Below, piece by piece: positions 17,407 to 26,266 of a DNA stretch of 64,000 nucleotides. The notes beneath the pieces are model-generated. The model saw nothing but the letters and a program-made list of their open reading frames with translations, had not been told where the DNA came from and searched no databases. Numbering within the stretch: the first letter of the stretch is position 1; each line of letters begins with the position of its first letter. Source of the DNA: CAXMST01 sp032122625 (GTDB taxonomy: Bacteria > Actinomycetota > Thermoleophilia > Solirubrobacterales > 70-9). The stretch is from the NCBI GenBank assembly GCA_032122625.1, contig JAQBGG010000008.1, positions 1 through 64,000 on the forward strand, read 5' to 3'. The position numbers and the translations under genes are program-made.

Positions 17407-18297
17407 GTGCGTGAACGCCGTCCGCTGCTCACCGTATTCGCCCTCCTTGTCGCGCTCGCGATGCTTGTCGTGGCCGGCTGCGGAGACGACGACTCCAGCT
17501 CGAGCACCGGCGCCGACTCCACCTCCCCAGACGCCACCGTGGCGCTGGCCGACTGCACGCCGGACACGCTCGACACGTTCAAGGCGGGGACGTTGACGGT
17601 CGCCACCGACAAACCCGCCTTCCCGCCCTATTTCGAGGACGACGATCCGACCAACGGCAAGGGCTTCGAGAGCGCCGTGGCCTACGCGGTCGCCGACAAG
17701 CTCGGCTACGCCGCGACCGACGTCAGCTGGGTGATCGAGCCGTTCAACTCCTCCTATCGCCCCGGGCCCAAGGACTTCGACTTCGACGTCAACCAGATCT
17801 CGATCACCCCGAAGCGGGCGCAGGCGGTCGACTTCTCAGCGCCGTACTACACGGCCGACCAGGCGCTCGTCGCCGTCAAGGGCTCCGCCTTCGCGGATGC
17901 CACCAGCCTGGCTGACTTCGCCGACGCGAAGATCGGCGTGCAGATCGGAACGACAAGCCTCGAGGCCGTCGAGGCGTCGATCCAGCCGACGACCGATCCG
18001 GCGGTCTTCGACACGTCAAACGACGTCGTCAGCGCCCTCAAGCAGGGCCAGGTCGACGCTGTCGTAGTCGACGTCCCGACCGCCTTCTTCGTCACCGCGG
18101 TCCAGGTTCCCGACGGGCAGATCATCGGGCAGTTCCCGGCCCCGGGCGGCGATGAGTGGGGCGCCCTGCTGGGCAAGGACTCGCCGCTGACCGGCTGCGT
18201 TTCCGCCGCGATCGAGGAGCTCCGCGCTTCGGGTGAGCTCGAGGAGATCAACAAGCGGTGGATCAGCGACGCGACCAACGCGCCGGTACTCGAGTAG
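17407..18297 (+). CDS. Amino-acid ABC transporter substrate-binding lipoprotein
   Basis: A 296-residue family 3 solute-binding protein (SBP_bac_3). Lipobox VVAGC with Cys25 follows a hydrophobic signal; an Asp/Ser-rich linker leads to the two-lobe domain starting GTLTVATDKPAFPPYFEDD. The segment DFDVNQISITPKRAQAVDFS is the typical family signature. GTG start; TGAGGT lies upstream. It binds a polar amino acid outside the membrane and delivers it to the permease encoded next. The exact ligand cannot be predicted. First gene of a three-gene importer operon. Confidence 0.93.
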   Translation: MRERRPLLTVFALLVALAMLVVAGCGDDDSSSSTGADSTSPDATVALADCTPDTLDTFKAGTLTVATDKPAFPPYFEDDDPTNGKGFESAVAYAVADKLGYAATDVSWVIEPFNSSYRPGPKDFDFDVNQISITPKRAQAVDFSAPYYTADQALVAVKGSAFADATSLADFADAKIGVQIGTTSLEAVEASIQPTTDPAVFDTSNDVVSALKQGQVDAVVVDVPTAFFVTAVQVPDGQIIGQFPAPGGDEWGALLGKDSPLTGCVSAAIEELRASGELEEINKRWISDATNAPVLE

Positions 18298-19187
18298 CCG
18301 CCGGCACCCAGACGTCCAGCGGGGAGCCGCTGGGGGACCGCCGCGGCGAGCGCGCGGCGGAGAACAAGCGCAGGGAACGCCGGGGCCTGCTGATCTCGTC
18401 GGTCTCAACGGTCTTCGTGATCGGCGGCCTGGCGACGCTGATCCTGACCAGTCCCGGCTGGGAGGACGTGCAGCGGACCTTCTTCAACTGGGACGTATTC
18501 ACGGAGACGTTCCCCGACATCCTCAAGGCATTCTGGCTCGACATCCGGGTCTTCATGATCGCCGAGGTGGCGATCCTGATTCTCGGCCTGATCGTCGCCC
18601 TAACCCGGATCTCGACCGGGCCGGCGCTCTTCCCCCTGCGGTTGATGGCCGCTGTCTATACCGACATCTTCCGCGGTATCCCGACCGTGCTGCTCGTCTA
18701 CCTGGTCGGGTTTGGCGTCCCGGCTCTGGTCAGCAGCAGCGGCACGGGCAACGAGTTTGGCTCGGGCGGCCCCTTCGACTGGCTACCGACTGACCCTGTC
18801 GTACTCGGCGGCTTCGCCCTGACCCTCTCCTACGGCGCCTACGTGGCCGAGGTCTACCGGGCTGGACTGCGCTCGGTGCACCGGGGCCAGCGCGAGGCGG
18901 CGCTCGCTGTCGGACTGACCGAACGGCAGGCGATGCGTCACGTGGTGCTGCCTCAGGCTGTGCGGTCGGTCGGTCCGCCCTTGCTCAACGACTTCATCGC
19001 CCTGCAGAAGGACGTCGCCCTGATCGCGATCATCGGCGTCACCGGCGAGGCCTTCCGGCAGGCGCAGATCGCCACGGCGACCGACTTCAACTACACGCCG
19101 CTGCTCGGGGCAGCCCTGCTCTATCTCGCCGTGACGATCCCGCTGGCGCGAATGCTCGACCGCTGGGACCGGGGGCGGGTTCGATGA
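18258..19187 (+). CDS. Amino-acid ABC transporter permease (HisM/GlnP type)
   Basis: A 309-residue inner-membrane protein. A charged N-terminal extension of about 40 residues precedes the first helix (about 43-62). The HEAT family motif near the end of the permease domain is seen as GQREAALAVGLT with the following VVLPQAVR (EAA loop contacting the ATPase). About five membrane helices are visible. The start GTG overlaps the binding-protein gene by 40 bases; I found no other usual start codon before the first helix. It overlaps the ATPase gene by ATGA. Confidence 0.9.
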   Translation: MDQRRDQRAGTRVAAGTQTSSGEPLGDRRGERAAENKRRERRGLLISSVSTVFVIGGLATLILTSPGWEDVQRTFFNWDVFTETFPDILKAFWLDIRVFMIAEVAILILGLIVALTRISTGPALFPLRLMAAVYTDIFRGIPTVLLVYLVGFGVPALVSSSGTGNEFGSGGPFDWLPTDPVVLGGFALTLSYGAYVAEVYRAGLRSVHRGQREAALAVGLTERQAMRHVVLPQAVRSVGPPLLNDFIALQKDVALIAIIGVTGEAFRQAQIATATDFNYTPLLGAALLYLAVTIPLARMLDRWDRGRVR

Positions 19188-19933
19188 GCACGCCGGTGAT
19201 CGAACTGCGCGAGGTGACCAAGTCCTTCGGCGAGCTCGAGGTGCTGGGCGGCATCGACCTCGAGGTGCATGAACACGAGGCCGTGGCGCTGATCGGCGCC
19301 TCGGGCTCCGGCAAGTCGACGATGCTGCGCTGCATCGACCTCCTCAACGAGATCGACGACGGCGACATCTTCCTCGACGGTGAGGTGATCACCGATCCCT
19401 CGGTCGATCAGGTCTCGGTACGACGTCGCCTCGGTCTGATCTTCCAGGCCTACAACCTCTTTCCGCACTTGACGGTGCTCGAGAACGTCGTGCTCGGCAT
19501 CCACAAGGGCCACGACGTGCCACGGCCGGAGGCTGAGCAGAAGGCGCGTGAGCTGCTCGCCCACTTCGGCCTCGAGGGCCGCGAGGACGACGACCCCGGG
19601 CGGCTCTCCGGCGGCCAGCAGCAGCGCGTTGCGATCGTGCGCGCCTTCGCAACTCGCCCGCGGGCGATGCTGCTCGACGAGGTGACCAGCGCCCTCGATC
19701 CCGAGCTCGTCGGCGACGTTCTGCGCGCCGTCCGCGAACTCAAGGATGAAGGTGTGACGATGCTGATCGCAACCCATGAGATGGGCTTCGCCCGCGAGGT
19801 GGCCGACCGTGTGGGCTTCCTCCACCAGGGTCGCCTGGTCGAGGTCGGACCCCCCGCTCAGGTACTCGAGGATCCGCAGGCTCCTGAGACGCGCAAGTTC
19901 CTCCGCCGCCTGCTCGAGGCCGGCCGCGCCTAG
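19184..19933 (+). CDS. Amino-acid ABC transporter ATP-binding protein (GlnQ type)
   Basis: A 249-residue ATPase with Walker A GASGSGKST, Q-loop IFQAYNLFPHLTVLENV, signature LSGGQQQRVAI, Walker B MLLDEVTSALDP and H-loop THEMGFAREVADR, all typical of polar amino-acid importers. The Walker B Pro of LDEPT is Val here, which is common in this group. Last gene of the importer operon; a hairpin terminator candidate follows after about 23 bases. Confidence 0.93.
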   Translation: MSTPVIELREVTKSFGELEVLGGIDLEVHEHEAVALIGASGSGKSTMLRCIDLLNEIDDGDIFLDGEVITDPSVDQVSVRRRLGLIFQAYNLFPHLTVLENVVLGIHKGHDVPRPEAEQKARELLAHFGLEGREDDDPGRLSGGQQQRVAIVRAFATRPRAMLLDEVTSALDPELVGDVLRAVRELKDEGVTMLIATHEMGFAREVADRVGFLHQGRLVEVGPPAQVLEDPQAPETRKFLRRLLEAGRA

Positions 19934-19956
19934 ATCCGAGGGGTCGAAGAGGGCGG

Positions 19957-19980
19957 AAACCGCAGCGGACCGCGGTTTTT
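19957..19980 (+). terminator. Rho-independent terminator candidate after the amino-acid importer
   Basis: AAACCGC (19957-19963) pairs with GCGGTTT (19972-19978) around an 8-base loop, and the stem runs into a T5 tract ending at 19980. It separates the importer operon from gltB. The remaining sequence up to 20180 presumably contains the gltB promoter, but no convincing -35/-10 pair or riboswitch was seen. Confidence 0.65.
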
Positions 19981-20180
19981 GCGGGTGTCGGGCTCCGCAG
20001 GACTGTCGCAAGGCGCCGTCTGTCGGTACCATTTCCTCTTCCCAGCGCCGCGAACCCGAACGTTTTCGCCGGTGCCTTAGAGGGTGCGTCAGGCAGTGCC
20101 CGCCTCCTGTACCGAAGGTCCAGGGCTGTCTGCACAAGTCGCTCCCCAGGCCCCGCGAGGACCTCATCCCCACCGCCGAC

Positions 20181-23100
20181 ATGACCGAACGCTTCAACGA
20201 CCCCAATATCCAAGCCCCCGACAGGGTGGGCGAGCTGTCGCGTACGAGATTCGTCGGCGGCGTCCACGATCCCGCCTGGCAACGGGACTCCTGCGGCGTC
20301 GCCGCCGTCGCCCGACTTGACAATGCCGCCCGCCACGAGGTCGTCTCGCGCGGCCTGATCGCGCTCGACCGCCTCGAGCATCGAGGTGCTTCGGGCGCCG
20401 ACGAGACGACGGGGGACGGCGCCGGCATTCTGCTTGAGCTCTGCCATGACTTCTTCCGCTTCCGCGCGCCCGAGGCCGGCCTCCGGGCCGCCGCGCTCCC
20501 GGGCCCCGGCGAGCTCGCGGTGGCCGTCTGCTTCTTCCCGCGAGAGCGGGCTCGCTCACGCGAGCTCGAGGTGCGGCTCGAGCAGCTGGTCAGCGAGGAC
20601 GGACACAAGCCGATCAGCTGGCGCGAGGTCCCGGTCGAGGAGGCCGCCGCCGGCAAATTGGGACGTGAGGCGGCGCCGCGAATCCTGCAGCTGCTGATCG
20701 GGCGCGGCGACGCGGTCAGCGACCAGGACGAGTTCGAGCGGCGCCTGTTCCTGACCCGCCGCCGGGCCGAGATCGAGTTCGGCTACGCCGCCTCGTTCCC
20801 GAGCTTCTCCTCGCGAACGATCGTCTACAAGGGCATGCTCACGGCGCCGCAGCTGTCTGAGTTCTACCCCGATCTCACCGACTTGGAGCTGAGGAGCCGC
20901 TTCGCGATCGTTCACTCGCGGTTCTCGACCAACACGCTGCCGAGCTGGGAGCTGGCCCAGCCGCTGCGGATGATCGCTCACAACGGTGAGATCAATACGG
21001 CACTCGGCAACGTCAACTGGATGCGGGCCCGCGAAGCGACGCTCTCGAGCCCCCTGCTGCCGGGACTCGAGGGGCTCTTCCCCTTGATTCCCGAGGCGGC
21101 GTCCGACTCCGCTGCCTTCGATCGTGCGCTCGAGCTGCTGGTCCTCGCCGGCCGCACGCTCCCCCATTCGATGATGATGATGATCCCGCAGGCGCACGAG
21201 CACCGCGACGATCTGCCCCCCGAGCTCGAGGGCTTCTACCGCTACCACTCGCGCATGCAGGAGCCCTGGGACGGGCCCGCGGCGATGGCCTTCTGCGACG
21301 GTCGCACCCTCGGTGCGATGGTCGATCGCAACGGTCTGCGCCCGGGTCGCTGGCTGATCACCGACGACGGCTGGCTGGCGATGGGCTCCGAAGCCGGGAT
21401 CTTCACGGTCTCGGAGTCGAAGGTCTTCCGCAAGGGCCGCTTCCGCCCGGGCCAGCTCGTGATCGCCGACCTCGACACCGGTGCGGTGCACGCCGACGGC
21501 GAGGTCGAGCTCGAGGAGGCCCGGCGACATCCCTTCGGCTTGTGGGACAGCGCCCGGACCAAGCACTTCAACGAGATCGAGGCCCCGGCCGCACGGCTGG
21601 CCGAGAAGCTTCCGGCTGGGCAGCGCCGGCTCGCCTTCGGCTACACGCAGGAGGACCTGAAGATCCTGCTGATGCCGCTCGTCGAGCAGGCCAAGGAGCC
21701 GACCGGGTCGATGGGCAACGACGTCTCGCTCGCCGCCTTCAGCGAGCAGGAGCCCTCCCTGTTCAGCTACTTCAAGCAGCGCTTCGCCCAGGTCACCAAC
21801 CCGGCGATCGACCCGGTGCGGGAGACCGTGGTGATGTCGTTGACGACCCGGCTCGGCGCCAAGGGCCGGCTGCTCTCCCTCGAGCAGGACGACTCCTTCC
21901 AGATCGAGATCGACGATCCGATCCTCACGAACGACGACATCGACCGTCTCCGCAACACCGACGAGCCAGAGTTGGCGGCTGTGACGATCGACGCCACCTG
22001 GCCGCTGTCGGAGGGCCCGGAGGGCATGGCGGCGGCCGTGGAGCGGATCTGCAGCGAGGCCGACGAGGCGCTCGCCGACGGCGCAACGATGTTGATCATC
22101 AGCGACCACGAGATCGGCCCCGAGCGAGTGCCGATCCCCTCGCTGCTGGCTTCGGCGGCGGTCCATCAGAGCATGGTCCGCAGCGGCACCCGCCTGCAGG
22201 CCTCGTTGATCGTCGAGTCAGGTGAGCCGCGAGAGATTCACCACCTCGCGGCGCTGCTCGGCTTCGGCGCGACGGCGATCAACCCCTACCTGATGCTGGA
22301 GACGATCGAGGAGATGGACGAGATTGTCGTCGGCGGCGAACGGCTCACCCCCGAGGACGCCATGCGCCGGGCGATCACGGGACTCTGCGCCGGGCTGCAA
22401 AAGGTGCTCTCGAAGATGGGGATCTCGACGATCCACTCCTACCGTGGGGCTCAGACCTTCGAGGCGGTCGGCGTCGACAGAGACGTGATCGAGACCCACT
22501 TCGCCGGGACGCCCTCGCGGCTCGGCGGTATCGGTATCGCGGGGCTCGCCCGCGAGGCCTTCGCCCGGCACGCCCGCGCCTGGCCCGAACTGCACGGCCT
22601 GGCGCTCCCCGAGCACGTCGAGGAGGCGCTGCTGGCGGCTGACCACGCGACGTTGCTGCCGCAGGGCGGCGTTTACCGCTGGCGTCGCGACGGTGAGCGC
22701 CACATGTGGGACCCGGAGACGATCGCCAGTCTGCAGCGGTCGGTGCGGGACGCAGAGAGTGGCCAGGAGTCATACGAGGAGTTCTCCCGGCGCGTCAACG
22801 ACGAGAACGCGGGCCACTCTCTGCTTCGTGGCCTGCTTGGCCTGCGGACGCGGCCTGATGGTGCGATCTCACTGACAGACGTCGAGCCCGCGAGCGAGAT
22901 CGTGAAGCGTTTCTCGACCGGGGCGATGAGCCTCGGCGCGCTCTCGAAGGAGGCGCACGAGACGCTCGCCGTCGCGATGAACCGGATCGGCGGCATGTCG
23001 AACAGCGGCGAGGGCGGCGAGGACCCGAACCGCAACACCCCGGACCCCAACGGCGATCAGCGCCGGTCGCGGATCCGCCAGGTCGCCTCGGGCCGGTTCG

Positions 23101-24827
23101 GGGTCGACATCGACTACCTCGCCCGCGCCGACCAGCTACAGATCAAGGTCGCCCAGGGGGCGAAGCCCGGCGAGGGAGGCCAGTTGCCGGGCCACAAGGT
23201 CGACGCCTACATCGCCAGCCTGCGTCACTCAACCCCGGGCGTCGAGCTGATCTCACCGCCGCCCCATCACGACATCTACTCGATCGAGGATCTGAAGCAG
23301 CTGATCTACGACCTGCGCGCCGCGAACCCGACGGCCAGGGTCTCGGTCAAGCTCGCCGCCGAGGCCGGCGTCGGCACCGTCGCCGCCGGCGTCGTCAAGG
23401 CCGGGGCCGACCACATCGTTATCGCCGGCCATGACGGAGGCACGGGCGCCTCGCCGCAGTCCTCGATCCAGCAGGCGGGCGTGCCCTGGGAGCTGGGACT
23501 CGCCGAGGCCCAGCAGGCGCTGCTCGACTCCGAGCTGCGCAGCCGGGTGATCCTGCAGGCCGACGGACAGATGCGAACCGGTCGCGACGTCGTTATTGCG
23601 GCCCTGCTCGGAGCGGACGAGGTCGGCATGAGCACCGCCCCACTGATCGCCACCGGCTGCATCATGATGCGCGTCTGCCACCTCAACACCTGCCCGGTCG
23701 GAATCGCCAGTCAGGACCCCGAGCTGCGGAGGCGCTTCAAGGGCACACCGGAGCAGGTCGTCACCTACATGATCTATGTAGCGGAGGAGGCCCGCCGGCT
23801 GATGGCCGCGCTCGGGATCGGTTCCTTCGGCGAGCTGGTCGGCAGGACATATCTGCTCGACCCGACGATGAACGACACCAACTGGAAGACCACCGCCCTG
23901 GACCTGCGGCCGCTGCTCGCTGTGCCGCCGGTCGCCGACGGCCGCCCCAAGGGGTTCGTCAAGAGCGTCCGCCACAGCGACTCAAAGATCAGCTTCGACC
24001 GCCGCCTGCTCGTCAAGGCTTACCGCGCCCACCCGGGCACGCCGGGGCCGGACAACCCGGTGAAGATCAGATCCGCGGTCGCCAACAGCGACCTCGCCGT
24101 CGGCGGTTCGCTTTCGAACGCCATCGTCACGGACCACGGGCCTGAGGGCCTGCCCGAGGACGCGATCCAGATCAGCCTCAGGGGCTCAGCCGGCCAGAGC
24201 TGCGGGGCCTGGCTGGCTTCTGGGATCTCGATGAGCGTCGAGGGCGACGTCAACGACTACGCCGGCAAGGGCCTCTCCGGCGGCGTTCTCGCCGTGTACC
24301 CAGCGGGTGATAGCCACTTCGCCGCCGCCGACAACGTGATCGCCGGCAATGTGACTCTGTACGGCGCAACTCGCGGTCGCGCCTTCTTCAGCGGCTGCGT
24401 CGGTGAGCGCTTCGCGGTCCGCAACTCGGGCGCTCTCGCGGTTGTCGAAGGCGTCGGAGAGCACGCCTGCGAGTACATGACCGGCGGCTGCGTCGTAGTG
24501 ATCGGGCCAACCGGACAGAACTTCGGCGCTGGGATGAGCGGCGGGGTCGCCTTCGTCCACAACCCCGACGGCAAGCTGGCAGCGCGCACCAATCACCAGC
24601 TCGTCGACCTCGATCCTGTCAACCCCGAGCGCGAACCGGCGCTGCACGAACTGCTCACCGAGCACCTGCGGCGGACCGGCTCGGAGGTCGCGCGCGAGCT
24701 GCTCGACCGCTGGGCCGATGCGATCGAGGAGTTCACCCTGGTGATCCCGCGTGGCTACAAGGAGGCGATGGCCCGATTCGCCGCGGAGCAGGCCGATGCC
24801 GGAGCCGAAGCGGAGGCGGCTGCCTGA
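20181..24827 (+). CDS. gltB: Glutamate synthase (NADPH) large subunit
   Basis: I start at the ATG at 20181 (MTERFND), giving 1,548 residues, close to the family norm; the frame is open further upstream but without family sequence. Domains: class II glutamine amidotransferase with Cys38 in QRDSCGVAAV, which becomes the N-terminal nucleophile after removal of a 37-residue propeptide; central domain; FMN synthase domain with GAKPGEGGQLPGHKV; [3Fe-4S] cluster Cys in CIMMRVCHLNTCPVG; C-terminal GXGXG beta-helix domain. It makes glutamate from glutamine and 2-oxoglutarate. Stop and gltD start overlap (TGATG), so the subunits are coupled. Confidence 0.97.
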   Translation: MTERFNDPNIQAPDRVGELSRTRFVGGVHDPAWQRDSCGVAAVARLDNAARHEVVSRGLIALDRLEHRGASGADETTGDGAGILLELCHDFFRFRAPEAGLRAAALPGPGELAVAVCFFPRERARSRELEVRLEQLVSEDGHKPISWREVPVEEAAAGKLGREAAPRILQLLIGRGDAVSDQDEFERRLFLTRRRAEIEFGYAASFPSFSSRTIVYKGMLTAPQLSEFYPDLTDLELRSRFAIVHSRFSTNTLPSWELAQPLRMIAHNGEINTALGNVNWMRAREATLSSPLLPGLEGLFPLIPEAASDSAAFDRALELLVLAGRTLPHSMMMMIPQAHEHRDDLPPELEGFYRYHSRMQEPWDGPAAMAFCDGRTLGAMVDRNGLRPGRWLITDDGWLAMGSEAGIFTVSESKVFRKGRFRPGQLVIADLDTGAVHADGEVELEEARRHPFGLWDSARTKHFNEIEAPAARLAEKLPAGQRRLAFGYTQEDLKILLMPLVEQAKEPTGSMGNDVSLAAFSEQEPSLFSYFKQRFAQVTNPAIDPVRETVVMSLTTRLGAKGRLLSLEQDDSFQIEIDDPILTNDDIDRLRNTDEPELAAVTIDATWPLSEGPEGMAAAVERICSEADEALADGATMLIISDHEIGPERVPIPSLLASAAVHQSMVRSGTRLQASLIVESGEPREIHHLAALLGFGATAINPYLMLETIEEMDEIVVGGERLTPEDAMRRAITGLCAGLQKVLSKMGISTIHSYRGAQTFEAVGVDRDVIETHFAGTPSRLGGIGIAGLAREAFARHARAWPELHGLALPEHVEEALLAADHATLLPQGGVYRWRRDGERHMWDPETIASLQRSVRDAESGQESYEEFSRRVNDENAGHSLLRGLLGLRTRPDGAISLTDVEPASEIVKRFSTGAMSLGALSKEAHETLAVAMNRIGGMSNSGEGGEDPNRNTPDPNGDQRRSRIRQVASGRFGVDIDYLARADQLQIKVAQGAKPGEGGQLPGHKVDAYIASLRHSTPGVELISPPPHHDIYSIEDLKQLIYDLRAANPTARVSVKLAAEAGVGTVAAGVVKAGADHIVIAGHDGGTGASPQSSIQQAGVPWELGLAEAQQALLDSELRSRVILQADGQMRTGRDVVIAALLGADEVGMSTAPLIATGCIMMRVCHLNTCPVGIASQDPELRRRFKGTPEQVVTYMIYVAEEARRLMAALGIGSFGELVGRTYLLDPTMNDTNWKTTALDLRPLLAVPPVADGRPKGFVKSVRHSDSKISFDRRLLVKAYRAHPGTPGPDNPVKIRSAVANSDLAVGGSLSNAIVTDHGPEGLPEDAIQISLRGSAGQSCGAWLASGISMSVEGDVNDYAGKGLSGGVLAVYPAGDSHFAAADNVIAGNVTLYGATRGRAFFSGCVGERFAVRNSGALAVVEGVGEHACEYMTGGCVVVIGPTGQNFGAGMSGGVAFVHNPDGKLAARTNHQLVDLDPVNPEREPALHELLTEHLRRTGSEVARELLDRWADAIEEFTLVIPRGYKEAMARFAAEQADAGAEAEAAA

Positions 24828-26266
24828 TGGCCGATCCGAAGGGTTTTCTCAAGGTCCACCGAGTGCCCTCCCCAGAGCGCGATCCCGACGAGCGCGTTAG
24901 CGACTACAAGGAGATCTACCTGACGCTGCCCGAGGATGAGCTCAAGGAGCAGGCCTCCCGCTGCATGGACTGTGGGGTGCCCTTCTGCAACGACGCCTGC
25001 CCGCTCGGCAACCTGATCCCCGATTGGAACGACCTCGCCCGCACCGGCGACTGGCGGGGGGCGATCGACCAACTGCACGCGACCAACAACTTCCCCGAGT
25101 TCACTGGGCTGATCTGCCCGGCCCCCTGCGAGTCCGCCTGCGTGCTGGCGATCGACGACGACCCGGTGATGATCAAGCAGATCGAGTACTGGACGATCGA
25201 CAACGCCTTCCGTGAAGGCTGGGTGACGCCGAACCCTCCCGATCACCGGACCGGGCGAACGATCGCCGTCGTCGGCTCGGGCCCTGCCGGTCTGGCGGCC
25301 GCCGACGAGCTCAACCAGGTCGGCCACAAGGTGATCGTCTTCGAGCGCGACGAGGGCCTCGGCGGCCTGCTCCGCTTCGGGGTTCCCGACGCCAAGCTCG
25401 AGAAGTGGATCATCGAGCGTCGCACTGACGTGCTTGCGGCCGAGGGGATCGAGTTCCGCTACAACGTCGAGGTCGGGGTCGAGATCAGCATCGAGGACCT
25501 GCGCCGCGACTACGACGCCGTAGTTCTGGCGATCGGCTCCCGGGTCGAGCGCGACGTCGAGATCCCGGGCCGCAACCTCGACGGCGTCCACTTCGCGATG
25601 GAGTACCTCTACCAGCGCAACCGCGCCGTCGCCCGCTCCGAGGGGCGGGAGGGGCGCGAGGTCGCGGCCGAGGACGTGATCACCGCCAAGGACAAGAACG
25701 TGATCGTCGTCGGCGGTGGTGATACCGGCATGGACTGCGTCTCCAACGCGATGCGTGAGGGCGCCAAACAGGTCCGCCTGCTCGATGTCTACCCGCCGGT
25801 TCCCGAGGGCGGCCGCTACGACTTCACCCCCTGGCCGACGCAGCCGCGGCGCCTGCAGACCACCTACGCCCTCGAGGAGGGCGGCCACCGCGAGTTCGCC
25901 CGCGAGGTGATCGGGCTCGAGGGGGAGCACGGCCACGTCGCCGGCGCGCTGGTCCGCGAGGTGACCGGCAACTCCTCGAGCACGCTGGTCCCGGTCCCCG
26001 ACAGCGAGTACACCGAGCCTGCCGAGCTGGTGCTCGTGGCAATCGGCTTCACCAACCCCGAGCACGACGGCCTCGTCAGCGACCTTGGCCTCGATCTCGA
26101 CCGCTCCGGCAACGTCAAGGCACCGACCTTCAGGACCTCAGCCGACGGCTTCTACGCCGCCGGCGATGTCCGCGTCGGTGCCTCACTCGTCGTTACCGCG
26201 ATCGCCGAGGGCCGCCGCTGCGCCCGCATCGTCGATCACGCGTTGCGGGCGAGCGTCGCAGCCTAG
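24827..26266 (+). CDS. gltD: Glutamate synthase small subunit
   Basis: A 479-residue iron-sulphur flavoprotein that passes electrons from NAD(P)H to GltB. The N-terminal [4Fe-4S] region is visible as CMDCGVPFCNDACPLGN and CPAPCESAC. Then come the FAD Rossmann motif VVGSGPAGLAAADEL, the NAD(P) motif VVGGGDTGMDC and the late FAD motif YAAGDVRVGASLVV. Coupled to gltB by overlapping stop and start. It converges with the ABC-F gene, the two stop codons sharing the palindromic CTAG, with no terminator between them. Confidence 0.97.
   Translation: MADPKGFLKVHRVPSPERDPDERVSDYKEIYLTLPEDELKEQASRCMDCGVPFCNDACPLGNLIPDWNDLARTGDWRGAIDQLHATNNFPEFTGLICPAPCESACVLAIDDDPVMIKQIEYWTIDNAFREGWVTPNPPDHRTGRTIAVVGSGPAGLAAADELNQVGHKVIVFERDEGLGGLLRFGVPDAKLEKWIIERRTDVLAAEGIEFRYNVEVGVEISIEDLRRDYDAVVLAIGSRVERDVEIPGRNLDGVHFAMEYLYQRNRAVARSEGREGREVAAEDVITAKDKNVIVVGGGDTGMDCVSNAMREGAKQVRLLDVYPPVPEGGRYDFTPWPTQPRRLQTTYALEEGGHREFAREVIGLEGEHGHVAGALVREVTGNSSSTLVPVPDSEYTEPAELVLVAIGFTNPEHDGLVSDLGLDLDRSGNVKAPTFRTSADGFYAAGDVRVGASLVVTAIAEGRRCARIVDHALRASVAA

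Noticed and set aside
19121..20656. A 511-codon reverse frame across the importer ATPase and gltB start
   Set aside because: It overlaps two strongly supported forward genes and is low in recognisable motifs.
24755..26065. A 436-codon reverse frame opposite gltD
   Set aside because: gltD carries all cluster and nucleotide-binding motifs; the reverse product is a typical Asp/Val/Leu-rich antisense artefact.
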